Of a stretch of DNA of 11,970 nucleotides, positions 1-6,832 are shown piece by piece. The first letter of the stretch is position 1. Each line of letters starts with the position of its first letter. A model generated the notes under the pieces. The model did not search any database. It had not been told where the DNA came from and saw only the letters and a program-made list of their open reading frames with translations. A program made the position numbers and the translations under genes. The stretch is from a candidate division CSSED10-310 bacterium (lineage in GTDB: Bacteria; CSSED10-310; JAFGJC01): positions 1 through 11,970 of the forward strand of contig JAFGJC010000366.1 in NCBI GenBank assembly GCA_016929305.1, read 5' to 3'.

Positions 1-1248
1 ATTGATATGAGGTGACTTTTGGGTCACGACATGCAGACCATCACCCGTAGCGAGCACCAGATATCCGGGCAGTTCACAAAAATCCCAGATATTGGTATTG
101 GACAAGGGGATATCAAAGCGAATCCACACATCATTTTGACGCTGCCACAAGCCGCCGCCCTCGTTTTGATACATCAGGCCAACGGTGAGTTCACCGGATT
201 CCAGAACCTTTATTTCTTTCGGCGACGAAGCATCGAAACCAGTCATGAATGAAACGGCTGGAGTTGTTTCCGATTCGAATCTGGCTACACCGGATCCTTC
301 TGTCGCGCAATAGACAGTATTCTTTTCATTGAGTGCAATATCTTGAATGGAGATATTCGGGATACATACGTTCCACCGCTGTTTTACGGTATCGAACACG
401 TACAATCCTGTATCCGTTCCTGCAAATAACCGGCCGTCACTGCTCTCTTTCAGCACATGAATACGTTTTCCTTTGAATCCGGCAACAACTTTCTGCCAGG
501 ATTCCCCTTTGTTGTCACTTTTGTAAACATAACCGCATGTGCCGGCCCATAGAGTATCCGACGCATCGAAAACAAGGGTAAACACATCACTGTCTGCAGC
601 CATTCCTTTATGAATCGGACGCCATGTTTTCCCTTTGTCACTGGTTTTGAAACATCGCTGCCATGAACCCGCATAAATATGACGCGAATCTCTTGGATCG
701 AGTGCCAGGGATTCAATCTGGGGATCAGGAAAAGCCGTTAAAAATATCCGCCATCCGGCCCCACCATCGAGAGAGTAATAGATCCATCGGTCTGTTCCGA
801 GATAAATTTCTGGCGGATCACCTTTGGTCATGACCAGTGACCGGATAGGCATGATCGTCAGAAGTGTCTCCCATTCCGGCGATTCTACTGAAAGATTTCC
901 CGGCCGGCTGCGAATGAGTAACCCTTTTTCGAAATTTCTAGCAGCTATGAAAATCTGTTTCGTCACCTCATGAAAACAGATCTGCTCAACGAGCATATCA
1001 GGATTCAGAACATCGGGAGTTACATCAGACCAGGTTTTGCCATCATCAAGGGAATTTAATACTCGACCGTGATATGTTCCGATTAAAATATTGCCGTTAC
1101 CCAGGTAGGCAATCGATTTTATGTTTCCTCCTGAAGGTCCAATCCCCATCAGCAGTTTCGGCAGATCAGCAGCGTTGCAGAGCGGAAGCAATACGATCAA
1201 AAAAAGGAGTCCGGCGTACCGGACTCCTGATATGAAGCCTTTATTCAA
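1..1248 (-). CDS. Secreted Asp-box (BNR/Ycf48-like) beta-propeller protein, 3' end outside window
   Basis: This minus-strand frame is open from 1248 to the window edge (416 codons) with no stop, so the C-terminus is missing. The start is taken as TTG at 1248. A GGGAG-type ribosome site lies about 10 nt upstream, and the first 27 residues then form a signal peptide: K3 and R10, hydrophobic core 11-22, likely cleavage after CNA or NAA. The next Met (ATG at 1149) would remove the signal. Four Asp boxes (S-x-D-x-G-x-T/S-W type) are visible at residues 66-73, 159-166, 203-209 and 244-251. Later blades look more like regulator-type propeller strands (GTDTGLYVFD near 277, ATGDGLHVV near 400). Such propellers are usually secreted or periplasmic and bind glycans or proteins; no enzyme active site is evident. 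The start lies 14 nt after the OmpA-like stop codon, suggesting co-transcription, but an intrinsic terminator overlaps its first codons. The specific function is unknown. Confidence 0.82.
   Translation of the reverse strand, partial: MNKGFISGVRYAGLLFLIVLLPLCNAADLPKLLMGIGPSGGNIKSIAYLGNGNILIGTYHGRVLNSLDDGKTWSDVTPDVLNPDMLVEQICFHEVTKQIFIAARNFEKGLLIRSRPGNLSVESPEWETLLTIMPIRSLVMTKGDPPEIYLGTDRWIYYSLDGGAGWRIFLTAFPDPQIESLALDPRDSRHIYAGSWQRCFKTSDKGKTWRPIHKGMAADSDVFTLVFDASDTLWAGTCGYVYKSDNKGESWQKVVAGFKGKRIHVLKESSDGRLFAGTDTGLYVFDTVKQRWNVCIPNISIQDIALNEKNTVYCATEGSGVARFESETTPAVSFMTGFDASSPKEIKVLESGELTVGLMYQNEGGGLWQRQNDVWIRFDIPLSNTNIWDFCELPGYLVLATGDGLHVVTQKSPHIN
1199..1228 (-). terminator. Intrinsic terminator after the OmpA-like gene, inside the next gene's 5' end
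   Basis: Read on the minus strand, a perfect 10-bp GC-rich stem (AGGAGTCCGG at 1228-1219 pairing with CCGGACTCCT at 1214-1205) closes a TACG tetraloop and is followed by seven T residues (1205-1199). This is the textbook Rho-independent form. The plus strand has no T-run after the stem, so it acts for minus-strand transcription. It lies 35 bp past the OmpA-like stop codon and also encodes residues of the propeller protein's signal peptide. Confidence 0.85.
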
Positions 1249-1262
1249 TCGCAGAAAACTCC

Positions 1263-2723
1263 CTATTTCTCGACGATCATGATCACTTCTACACGACGGT
1301 TCTTTACTCTGCCTTCAGGGGAATCATTGTCCATCATCGGCTTTGTTTCTCCAGCACTCTGAACATCAAACCTGTCTGCTTCAATGCCATGTCTTTCAAC
1401 AAGATATGTTTTGACGTTTTCGGCGCGTTTCATACCGATTTTCACATTCTCTTCTTCGGATCCGGTCGTATCTGTATGACCAAGCAGTGTAATTTTAACA
1501 CCAGGGTACTTTTTAATTTCAACGGCGATATCGTCCAATATCGCCTTGGCCACGTTATCAACGCGCGTGCCTTTCTTGAAGGGAACAACGGGCAGATCAA
1601 GTTGAACCTTTTGTTTTTCGGGCGGTTTCTCCATCACCTGAATAACAACGGCACAACTCGCTGTCCGGCCTTCTGAACTGACCACCGTACAGGTAACTTC
1701 GTATTCACCGGGATCACAATCTTCAGCAATAAACAGCGCTTCCATTTCGTTCGGTTCGAGCTTGCATCCTGTCGATGTCCAATTGTACGTAATGGTTTCG
1801 TTCAGCGTATTGCTGACAATCACGCGAATGCGCACCGCCTCGTTTTGAAATATTTTAGCCGATTCCACCTGGCAGACCAGCATCAAGGGCGGGGGCGGCG
1901 GCGGCGGTGTCGGTGTCGGTTTCGGTTTGCCCAGAGCAAAACCTATTTGAACAATACCGCCTACCGGGCAATCCTGTTCTTCCATATTAAATGCGTAACG
2001 AACACCACCTCCAAGATTCAATCCATTATCAAATGCATATCGAAATCCCGCCAACGCATCCAGTGGATCGTCGCTTGCCATCGGATGGTACGCAGTTTCA
2101 CCGGTCAATTCCCCGATGAGTTTCAACCGGTCTGTAAGATCCCTCTCCAAACCGATGCCGTATAAAAATTGATCATCAAAATCGACCCCTTCCGGATCCC
2201 CGACGATCCGGTACCCCAAATTCAAATGGATACCGGTTTTCTCAAAATAACGACTCGCTGCAAGCGTTGCACCATAATCCGTCTCACCGGTTCCCAATCC
2301 CTTATCTTCATCAGCCGTCGGCAACTTGCCGTAAGCAACCGCAGCAAGACCCCAAACATCCTCCTGCTCAAACAGAGACGCTTTGACGTTTACATAGATA
2401 TCACCGAAACCATCTTCCGTGCCAATCTCGCTAATCCGTAAATTCAAATATGAAGGTGCCACGGAAATTTCAAACCGGTCGGTTATTCCAAAAGCCAATG
2501 GCAATGTCAGATAAGAATAATCAAATGACAAAGGATCCAGTTGATAACGATCAATCTCTCGATCGATATTGTTGAAATAAAACGATCCGGCAAACTGATA
2601 TTGTTCCAGAGTTTTTGAATCGATGATGCTGAACAGACCTGTCGGGCCAAGCCAGGTATTGGGTGACGCCTGAACAAATGCCGTCATAAAAAGAACCATG
2701 AAAAACACACTTGCTTTTTTCAT
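1263..2723 (-). CDS. OmpA-family outer-membrane protein: beta-barrel, Pro linker, Ig/PKD-like domain, peptidoglycan-binding domain
   Basis: The protein has 486 residues. ATG at 2723 is chosen over the upstream ATG at 2762 because AAGGAGG (2739-2733) lies 9 nt before it and a clean signal peptide follows (MKK, hydrophobic core, cleavage after VQA at 19). Residues 20-264 show alternating aromatic strands ending in GIVQIGFALG, typical of an outer-membrane barrel. Residues 266-280 are a Pro/Thr hinge with seven prolines in a row. Residues 281-363 form an Ig/PKD-like domain with five cysteines (284, 320, 336, 345, 357). Residues 372-486 are an OmpA C-terminal domain with GHTDTTG (Asp418), R433 in KRAENVK, and the closing NRRVEV motif; the family uses the Asp and Arg to hold diaminopimelate of peptidoglycan. 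The expected role is to tether the outer membrane to the cell wall, perhaps with porin activity. It is followed by a strong terminator; the kinase gene ends 163 bp upstream. Confidence 0.9.
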   Translation of the reverse strand: MKKASVFFMVLFMTAFVQASPNTWLGPTGLFSIIDSKTLEQYQFAGSFYFNNIDREIDRYQLDPLSFDYSYLTLPLAFGITDRFEISVAPSYLNLRISEIGTEDGFGDIYVNVKASLFEQEDVWGLAAVAYGKLPTADEDKGLGTGETDYGATLAASRYFEKTGIHLNLGYRIVGDPEGVDFDDQFLYGIGLERDLTDRLKLIGELTGETAYHPMASDDPLDALAGFRYAFDNGLNLGGGVRYAFNMEEQDCPVGGIVQIGFALGKPKPTPTPPPPPPPLMLVCQVESAKIFQNEAVRIRVIVSNTLNETITYNWTSTGCKLEPNEMEALFIAEDCDPGEYEVTCTVVSSEGRTASCAVVIQVMEKPPEKQKVQLDLPVVPFKKGTRVDNVAKAILDDIAVEIKKYPGVKITLLGHTDTTGSEEENVKIGMKRAENVKTYLVERHGIEADRFDVQSAGETKPMMDNDSPEGRVKNRRVEVIMIVEK

Positions 2724-2732
2724 ATTTGCCAA

Positions 2733-2739
2733 CCTCCTT
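2733..2739 (-). promoter_or_regulatory. Strong ribosome-binding site fixing the OmpA-like start
   Basis: AAGGAGG on the minus strand, 9 nt upstream of ATG 2723. It lies inside the longer reading frame beginning at 2762 and makes the signal-peptide start far more likely than the upstream one. Confidence 0.85.
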
Positions 2740-2743
2740 GAAA

Positions 2744-2764
2744 TCTTGCATCCAATATGCAAGA
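2744..2764. repeat. Inverted repeat TCTTGCAT-N5-ATGCAAGA upstream of the OmpA-like gene
   Basis: Perfect 8-bp arms at 2744-2751 and 2757-2764 are separated by 5 bp. A third ATGCAAG copy lies at 2821-2827, where GCAA-GTAT-TTGC (2823-2834) makes a smaller dyad. The 21-bp element lies just upstream of the ribosome site, so it could be a repressor operator or a leader hairpin in the mRNA. It is AT-rich and has no T-run, so it is not a terminator. The regulatory role is inferred. Confidence 0.5.
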
Positions 2765-2798
2765 TACCGTTTTCTTACTTGGTTTCATGCATTGCATT

Positions 2799-2826
2799 AT
2801 TGTCCATAATAAAATTAAAAATGCAA
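2799..2826 (-). promoter_or_regulatory. Weak candidate promoter for the OmpA-like gene
   Basis: On the minus strand TTGCAT (2826-2821) is followed after 16 bp by GACAAT (2804-2799), in an AT-rich stretch. The -35 matches the housekeeping consensus only in TTG and the -10 in four of six bases. The 163-bp gap after the kinase gene makes a separate promoter plausible. No terminator for the kinase gene is visible in this gap; the only stem (CCG/CGG) is too short and lacks a T-run. Confidence 0.22.
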
Positions 2827-2886
2827 GTATTTGCTTGGACACAACACACCGAAACTGCGGTTGGATATGTTATTCACGAATGAGAT

Positions 2887-5800
2887 TTAACCTTTGATCA
2901 GTTTTTTTCGCAATTCTTCCGTTAAATCTTCAGGAAGTTCGCCATTTAACAATGATGTACCTTCCATAAACGCCGTTTGAGCTCGCCGCAGTTTTTCAAT
3001 TTCACGAGTAATTTCGCTATCAGGACCGAGATTGTAATCAGAAGCCAACTCGATCGCCTTTTCGAGATATTCTGAAGCGGTTTTTCGTTTTGCCAGATTG
3101 ATATGACCGAATTCACATATACATATTACCAGTCCGAGACGGTCATTGACATCTTCCATGATTTCCCTGGCCCTGACTAAATGACATTCCGCTTTCTCAA
3201 TATCACTCAAGGCTATGCGTTCCAGAACCGCCAGTCCATGCAATGCTCGAGCGACAATGTGCCGTATGCCCGCGTTTTCAAGCAGTTTGATCGCCTTTCC
3301 AAACTGCTGTTTTGCTTCACGTATTCTGCCCAGTTCAAAAAGTATATGAGCATAATTGGATCGAGTTGCCCCTTCAGAAAAAATGTCCTCGATTTCAATC
3401 TGCAACTGGATCGCTTCCCGATACAACTCCGCAGCTTTCTGTTTGTCATTCATTTCGTGAGTAATCAGAGCGAGATTGGCGATGGCACTGCTTTCACGCA
3501 TTCTGTCACCGATCTCCCGGATAACGTGCAACGATTTTTCAGCATACCTTAACGCCTTATCCAGGTTGCCCTTTGTCAGGTAAACCATGGCCTGATTTTT
3601 AATGGCCTCCGCTTCCAGATGGCGTTCGCCGATACGTTTGTGAAGTTTTTTTGCTCTTTCGTAAAATGAAAATGCGGAATCCAATTGACCCCGTTTGATA
3701 CAAACATTGCCAAGCATAAACAACGTTGATGCTTCACCGCTCTCGTCATTCATCGATTTATATTTCGCCATCGCTTCTTCAATTAACGGTTCCGCATCGT
3801 CGAAACTGCCCTTTTTTATCAGAAGGTTACCAATATTATTCAGTGTGTTCGCCTCCCCCTTGACATCTTTGATACGTGAAAAATGCTTCCTTGCCAGGCG
3901 GCATGTTGCGAGTGAATCATCAATCTGGCCCGTCAATGCCTGAATATAGGCAATGCCCAGCAGATTCTGTGCCTCACCTGAAATGCTGCCGATTTTTCGT
4001 GACGTTTCAAGGGCTTTCTCAAACGCCTTCATTGCCTGTTTCGTCTTACCCTGTGACATCAGAACCTTTCGAGTGTATTGATTTCTAGCCATGACGCTTT
4101 CTTCGCTCTCTTCGTCCTCATCGATCATGGAGAAATAGGAATTATAAAGGCGTTCCGCCTCTGACAGCGCATACAGCTCAGCAGCTTTTTCCGCCGCTTT
4201 CAGATAGCAGTCACGTGCGGTTTGACGCTGCCCTGCCTGATACCAGTGATACGCCAGCAGCGAAATGATCTCCAATGATGCCTGATCTCCAGCGGCCGCC
4301 AAAGATTCTGCCACTTTAAGATGGAGAGTTGCCCGTTCATCGGGCGAGATCTTTCCATAAATGATTTCACGAATCACCTGGTTAACAAATCGAAGCTGGC
4401 CCGGGGACACCTCTTGAATAATTTGCCGTCGAATGAGTTCATCCATGTCATCCAGGATTTCTCCGCAGAAGGGCATGATATTCCACAGGTGTATCGTGTT
4501 GATATCCCGCCCGATAACCGATAGCGTAGCAGCAAGCTTCCAGGCACTGCGACTGACCAAATCCAGCCTTTCCGTGACCAGGCTTGTCAGCGACAGCGGA
4601 AGCGGCAGAGATGCAAGTTCTGTCTGAGTAACCATTCCGGTGGTTTCGCTGCCGATCTGCCAGCGCCCTTTACCGTCGCGAAATAAAAATCCCGCTTCAA
4701 TGGCAGCCCGCATATACTCCGCAATAAAAAACGGATTACCCTCAGAAAACCGATACAAATACTCTGAAAAAACATCCGATATATCTTGCTTGCCCAGCAT
4801 GTCCGCCATTATTTTGCGAACGCATTCATGCGATAACCGCTCCAAATCATGAACAACCGCATGATGGGAATCAATGATTCGTTGCAGCAGGATGTCAATG
4901 GCTTCTTTTCTGTAGGTCCCGATCATCATGAGCGGTATGCGATTCAAAAAACCGGTTCTGAGAATAAAAATCAGGAAATTGAGTGTCAATTCATCGGCAC
5001 TGTGAAGATCATCAAGAAAAATCACCGCAGGTTTTTCCTCAACAAGCGCTGTCAGCGTTTGAGCGAGATAGTTGAAAAGACGCAATCTTGCGGCATCGGA
5101 AGGAAGATCCACGGTTCTGGGGGCATCCTCCTGTCCCGGCAGGCATGACAATTCCGGAAAATACATGGAGAGGACCTGACGGCGTAAACTAAAAATTTTT
5201 TCTGTCGCTTTTTTCCCCTGCAGTCTGCACTGTTCAGCTATATCCGCAAACATCTTTTTAAAAATTTGAAATGCGGCCTGACCTGATGATCGTTCCGTAT
5301 CTATGCCTGATCCGCCATATGGCAGACTTTCACCGGAATAAACCTGAACATGACGCCGTCTGACATAGTTCATGAACTCCAATAGAAAACGTGTCTTGCC
5401 AATCCCGCCCTCGCCCCCAATCAAGATGATCGATCCGGAGTGTTTTTTCAGTTTTGAAAACTCCTCAATAACCCGTTCAAAGATATTGTCGCGTCCGAAA
5501 AATCGAGGGCGGTAGAGATAGGATGAAGCATGCCGTGGTTGGTCAGTTTCACAGGATGTTACGATACCGGTCGATGTCAGGATTGCGTTAATTTCCTGAG
5601 CGTGGCCGATCCGGTCCTGCGGTTTTTTCTCCAGAAGATTCATGACAAGTTTGTCCAGTTCTGCCGGAACACCTTCAACGAGATCCGATGGTGGAACAGG
5701 AATATAGTTCATATGTGCCTGAACGATCTGGGCAACGCTATTGGCGATGAACGGAAGCTGCCCGGTCAGCAATTCATATAACATACAACCCAGGCTGTAC

Positions 5801-6600
5801 AGATCCGCTCTGGCATCCACAATACCCCCTGCGATCTGCTCGGGAGCCATATACAACAAGGTTCCGCCTGTGCCCAAATCCACCGAAAGCGCTTCCCGGC
5901 TGATCTCACCCCAAAACTCAAACATTAACCCGAAATCCATGATGATGGGATTCAAGTCCTTGTCAATGACGATATTCGAAGGTTTCAGATCTCTGTGCAC
6001 AATACCTTTACCATGCAGATAAGCCAGCGCAGAACTGATCCGAGATATTAACCTCATTACAGTATCCAAATGCCCGGCAGCAGCGGTCAACCGTTTTTCC
6101 TTCCTCGGTTTCGGCATGGCGAGTGGCTGATCATGATTGTTCTCGTTCACCGCTTCCTGTGGATCGACATCCTCCGTAGTGGCTAGAAGTTTAATCCACC
6201 ATTGTGATGATCCCTGAGATGATTCCGTCAATCGTTTGGAATCTGGTGAAAAGGTCCAATGCGGTGAAAAACTGGATGTGTCCCATACCATCTCACTGCA
6301 ATACCGGTCCAATGTCATGCCTTTCAACAACTCCATGGCATACCACGGCCGTTTTTCATCGATGCCTTCATCGATAATTCGCACGATGCCTGGATGATTG
6401 ATTCGAGCCAGTGACCGGATTTCCCGGCGTATACTGTCAGTCTGACGTTTGTTCTCTGTGTAAACCGTCTTCAGCGCAACCGCTTTACCGGATATACTGT
6501 CAATCGCCTTATAGACAATTCCCATCCCTCCCCTGCCAAGGATTTCAATAATTCGGTACCCGCCTATTTGTTCGCGATCAGCTCCGTTCTTGGTATTCAT
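2887..6600 (-). CDS. Ser/Thr protein kinase fused to AAA/NACHT-like ATPase and TPR repeats
   Basis: This is a 1237-residue cytosolic signalling protein with no membrane segment. The Hanks-type kinase domain (about 15-345) keeps the glycine loop GRGGMG (22-27), the VAIK-type lysine K44, a probable helix-C E60, HRDLKPSN (202-209), MDFG (221-224) and MAPE (251-254), so it should be catalytically active. A segment of roughly 70 residues (about 104-172) lies between the hinge and the helix before HRD and looks inserted. An ATPase module follows with a P-loop GGEGGIGKT (395-403) and Walker B FLDDLH (528-533), of the AAA_16/STAND type found in PknK- and LuxR-like regulators. From about 840 to 1190 there are tandem TPR helices, including GNIGN-, LGNVCIKRG- and KGNLDKALRYAEKSL-like units. 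The family usually integrates signals through the TPR array and phosphorylates partners; substrates are unknown. ATG 6600 is forced because an in-frame stop lies five codons upstream. It is divergent from the transporter operon. Confidence 0.93.
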   Translation of the reverse strand: MNTKNGADREQIGGYRIIEILGRGGMGIVYKAIDSISGKAVALKTVYTENKRQTDSIRREIRSLARINHPGIVRIIDEGIDEKRPWYAMELLKGMTLDRYCSEMVWDTSSFSPHWTFSPDSKRLTESSQGSSQWWIKLLATTEDVDPQEAVNENNHDQPLAMPKPRKEKRLTAAAGHLDTVMRLISRISSALAYLHGKGIVHRDLKPSNIVIDKDLNPIIMDFGLMFEFWGEISREALSVDLGTGGTLLYMAPEQIAGGIVDARADLYSLGCMLYELLTGQLPFIANSVAQIVQAHMNYIPVPPSDLVEGVPAELDKLVMNLLEKKPQDRIGHAQEINAILTSTGIVTSCETDQPRHASSYLYRPRFFGRDNIFERVIEEFSKLKKHSGSIILIGGEGGIGKTRFLLEFMNYVRRRHVQVYSGESLPYGGSGIDTERSSGQAAFQIFKKMFADIAEQCRLQGKKATEKIFSLRRQVLSMYFPELSCLPGQEDAPRTVDLPSDAARLRLFNYLAQTLTALVEEKPAVIFLDDLHSADELTLNFLIFILRTGFLNRIPLMMIGTYRKEAIDILLQRIIDSHHAVVHDLERLSHECVRKIMADMLGKQDISDVFSEYLYRFSEGNPFFIAEYMRAAIEAGFLFRDGKGRWQIGSETTGMVTQTELASLPLPLSLTSLVTERLDLVSRSAWKLAATLSVIGRDINTIHLWNIMPFCGEILDDMDELIRRQIIQEVSPGQLRFVNQVIREIIYGKISPDERATLHLKVAESLAAAGDQASLEIISLLAYHWYQAGQRQTARDCYLKAAEKAAELYALSEAERLYNSYFSMIDEDEESEESVMARNQYTRKVLMSQGKTKQAMKAFEKALETSRKIGSISGEAQNLLGIAYIQALTGQIDDSLATCRLARKHFSRIKDVKGEANTLNNIGNLLIKKGSFDDAEPLIEEAMAKYKSMNDESGEASTLFMLGNVCIKRGQLDSAFSFYERAKKLHKRIGERHLEAEAIKNQAMVYLTKGNLDKALRYAEKSLHVIREIGDRMRESSAIANLALITHEMNDKQKAAELYREAIQLQIEIEDIFSEGATRSNYAHILFELGRIREAKQQFGKAIKLLENAGIRHIVARALHGLAVLERIALSDIEKAECHLVRAREIMEDVNDRLGLVICICEFGHINLAKRKTASEYLEKAIELASDYNLGPDSEITREIEKLRRAQTAFMEGTSLLNGELPEDLTEELRKKLIKG

Positions 6601-6606
6601 CTCACT

Positions 6607-6612
6607 ATAATA
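6607..6612 (-). promoter_or_regulatory. Candidate -10 element very close to the kinase start
   Basis: TATTAT on the minus strand ends 6 nt before the kinase ATG, so transcription from it would begin at or next to the start codon and give a leaderless message. In agreement, no good ribosome site is visible; GTGAG directly touches the ATG. No convincing -35 hexamer is found 16-18 bp upstream, and a perfect TATAAT also lies on the plus strand at 6606-6611, so the call is weak. Confidence 0.28.
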
Positions 6613-6638
6613 TTATCGTTAAATGCATTTCTTTAAAA

Positions 6639-6661
6639 GCGGGAAAGTAGCATCCTCCCGC
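6639..6661. repeat. Short inverted repeat in the divergent promoter region
   Basis: GCGGGA (6639-6644) and TCCCGC (6656-6661) form a perfect 6-bp dyad with an 11-bp spacer, flanked by A/T runs on both sides. It sits 39-61 bp upstream of the kinase start and could be an operator or a weak leader hairpin. A second, imperfect dyad (CCGGTTT-C-AAACGGG, one mismatch) is centred at 6719, just upstream of the sigma-54-like site. Confidence 0.35.
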
Positions 6662-6729
6662 ATTTTCCTGAAAAAATAGCTGAAGAGGGTTTCGAGGCAG
6701 CACAGAATATGCCGGTTTCAAACGGGGAT

Positions 6730-6746
6730 CTGGTACTAAGATTGCA
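6730..6746 (+). promoter_or_regulatory. Candidate sigma-54 (-24/-12) promoter for the transporter operon
   Basis: CTGGTACTAAGATTGCA matches the RpoN consensus (CTGGCACGRNNNTTGCW) at all but two constrained positions. It has the invariant GG (6732-6733) and GC (6744-6745) separated by exactly 10 bp. Initiation would fall near 6757, leaving a leader of about 75 nt before the adaptor ATG at 6833. It is the best promoter match in the divergent region and points toward the operon. RpoN promoters need an enhancer-binding activator, and none is encoded in this window. Confidence 0.5.
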
Positions 6747-6832
6747 AAATTCCTGTAACTTTGTTAGGAACCGTAGATTGAGAAGTCCCTTGAAGATTTG
6801 ATTAACCGTAACAACTTGTTGAGACGACATTT

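Noticed and set aside
450..716. Minus-strand 88-codon frame inside the propeller gene
   Set aside because: It is another frame of the same strand as the Asp-box protein, which explains the region better with four Asp boxes.
2724..2762. Longer start of the OmpA-like gene at ATG 2762
   Set aside because: It would add 13 residues before a complete signal peptide and place the strong ribosome site inside the coding region.
2698..2883. Plus-strand 61-codon frame with a hydrophobic start, opposite the OmpA-like promoter region
   Set aside because: It overlaps the signal-peptide codons of the OmpA-like gene in antisense; its hydrophobicity is explained by that. No ribosome site or family features are seen.
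6606..6611. Perfect TATAAT on the plus strand as a housekeeping promoter for the transporter operon
   Set aside because: No -35 element is found at 16-18 bp, and the leader would be over 200 nt; the sigma-54-like site is a better candidate.
6633..6830. Minus-strand 65-codon frame in the divergent intergenic region
   Set aside because: It lies across the sigma-54-like site and the repeats, has no recognisable domain, and its start touches the opposing adaptor start.
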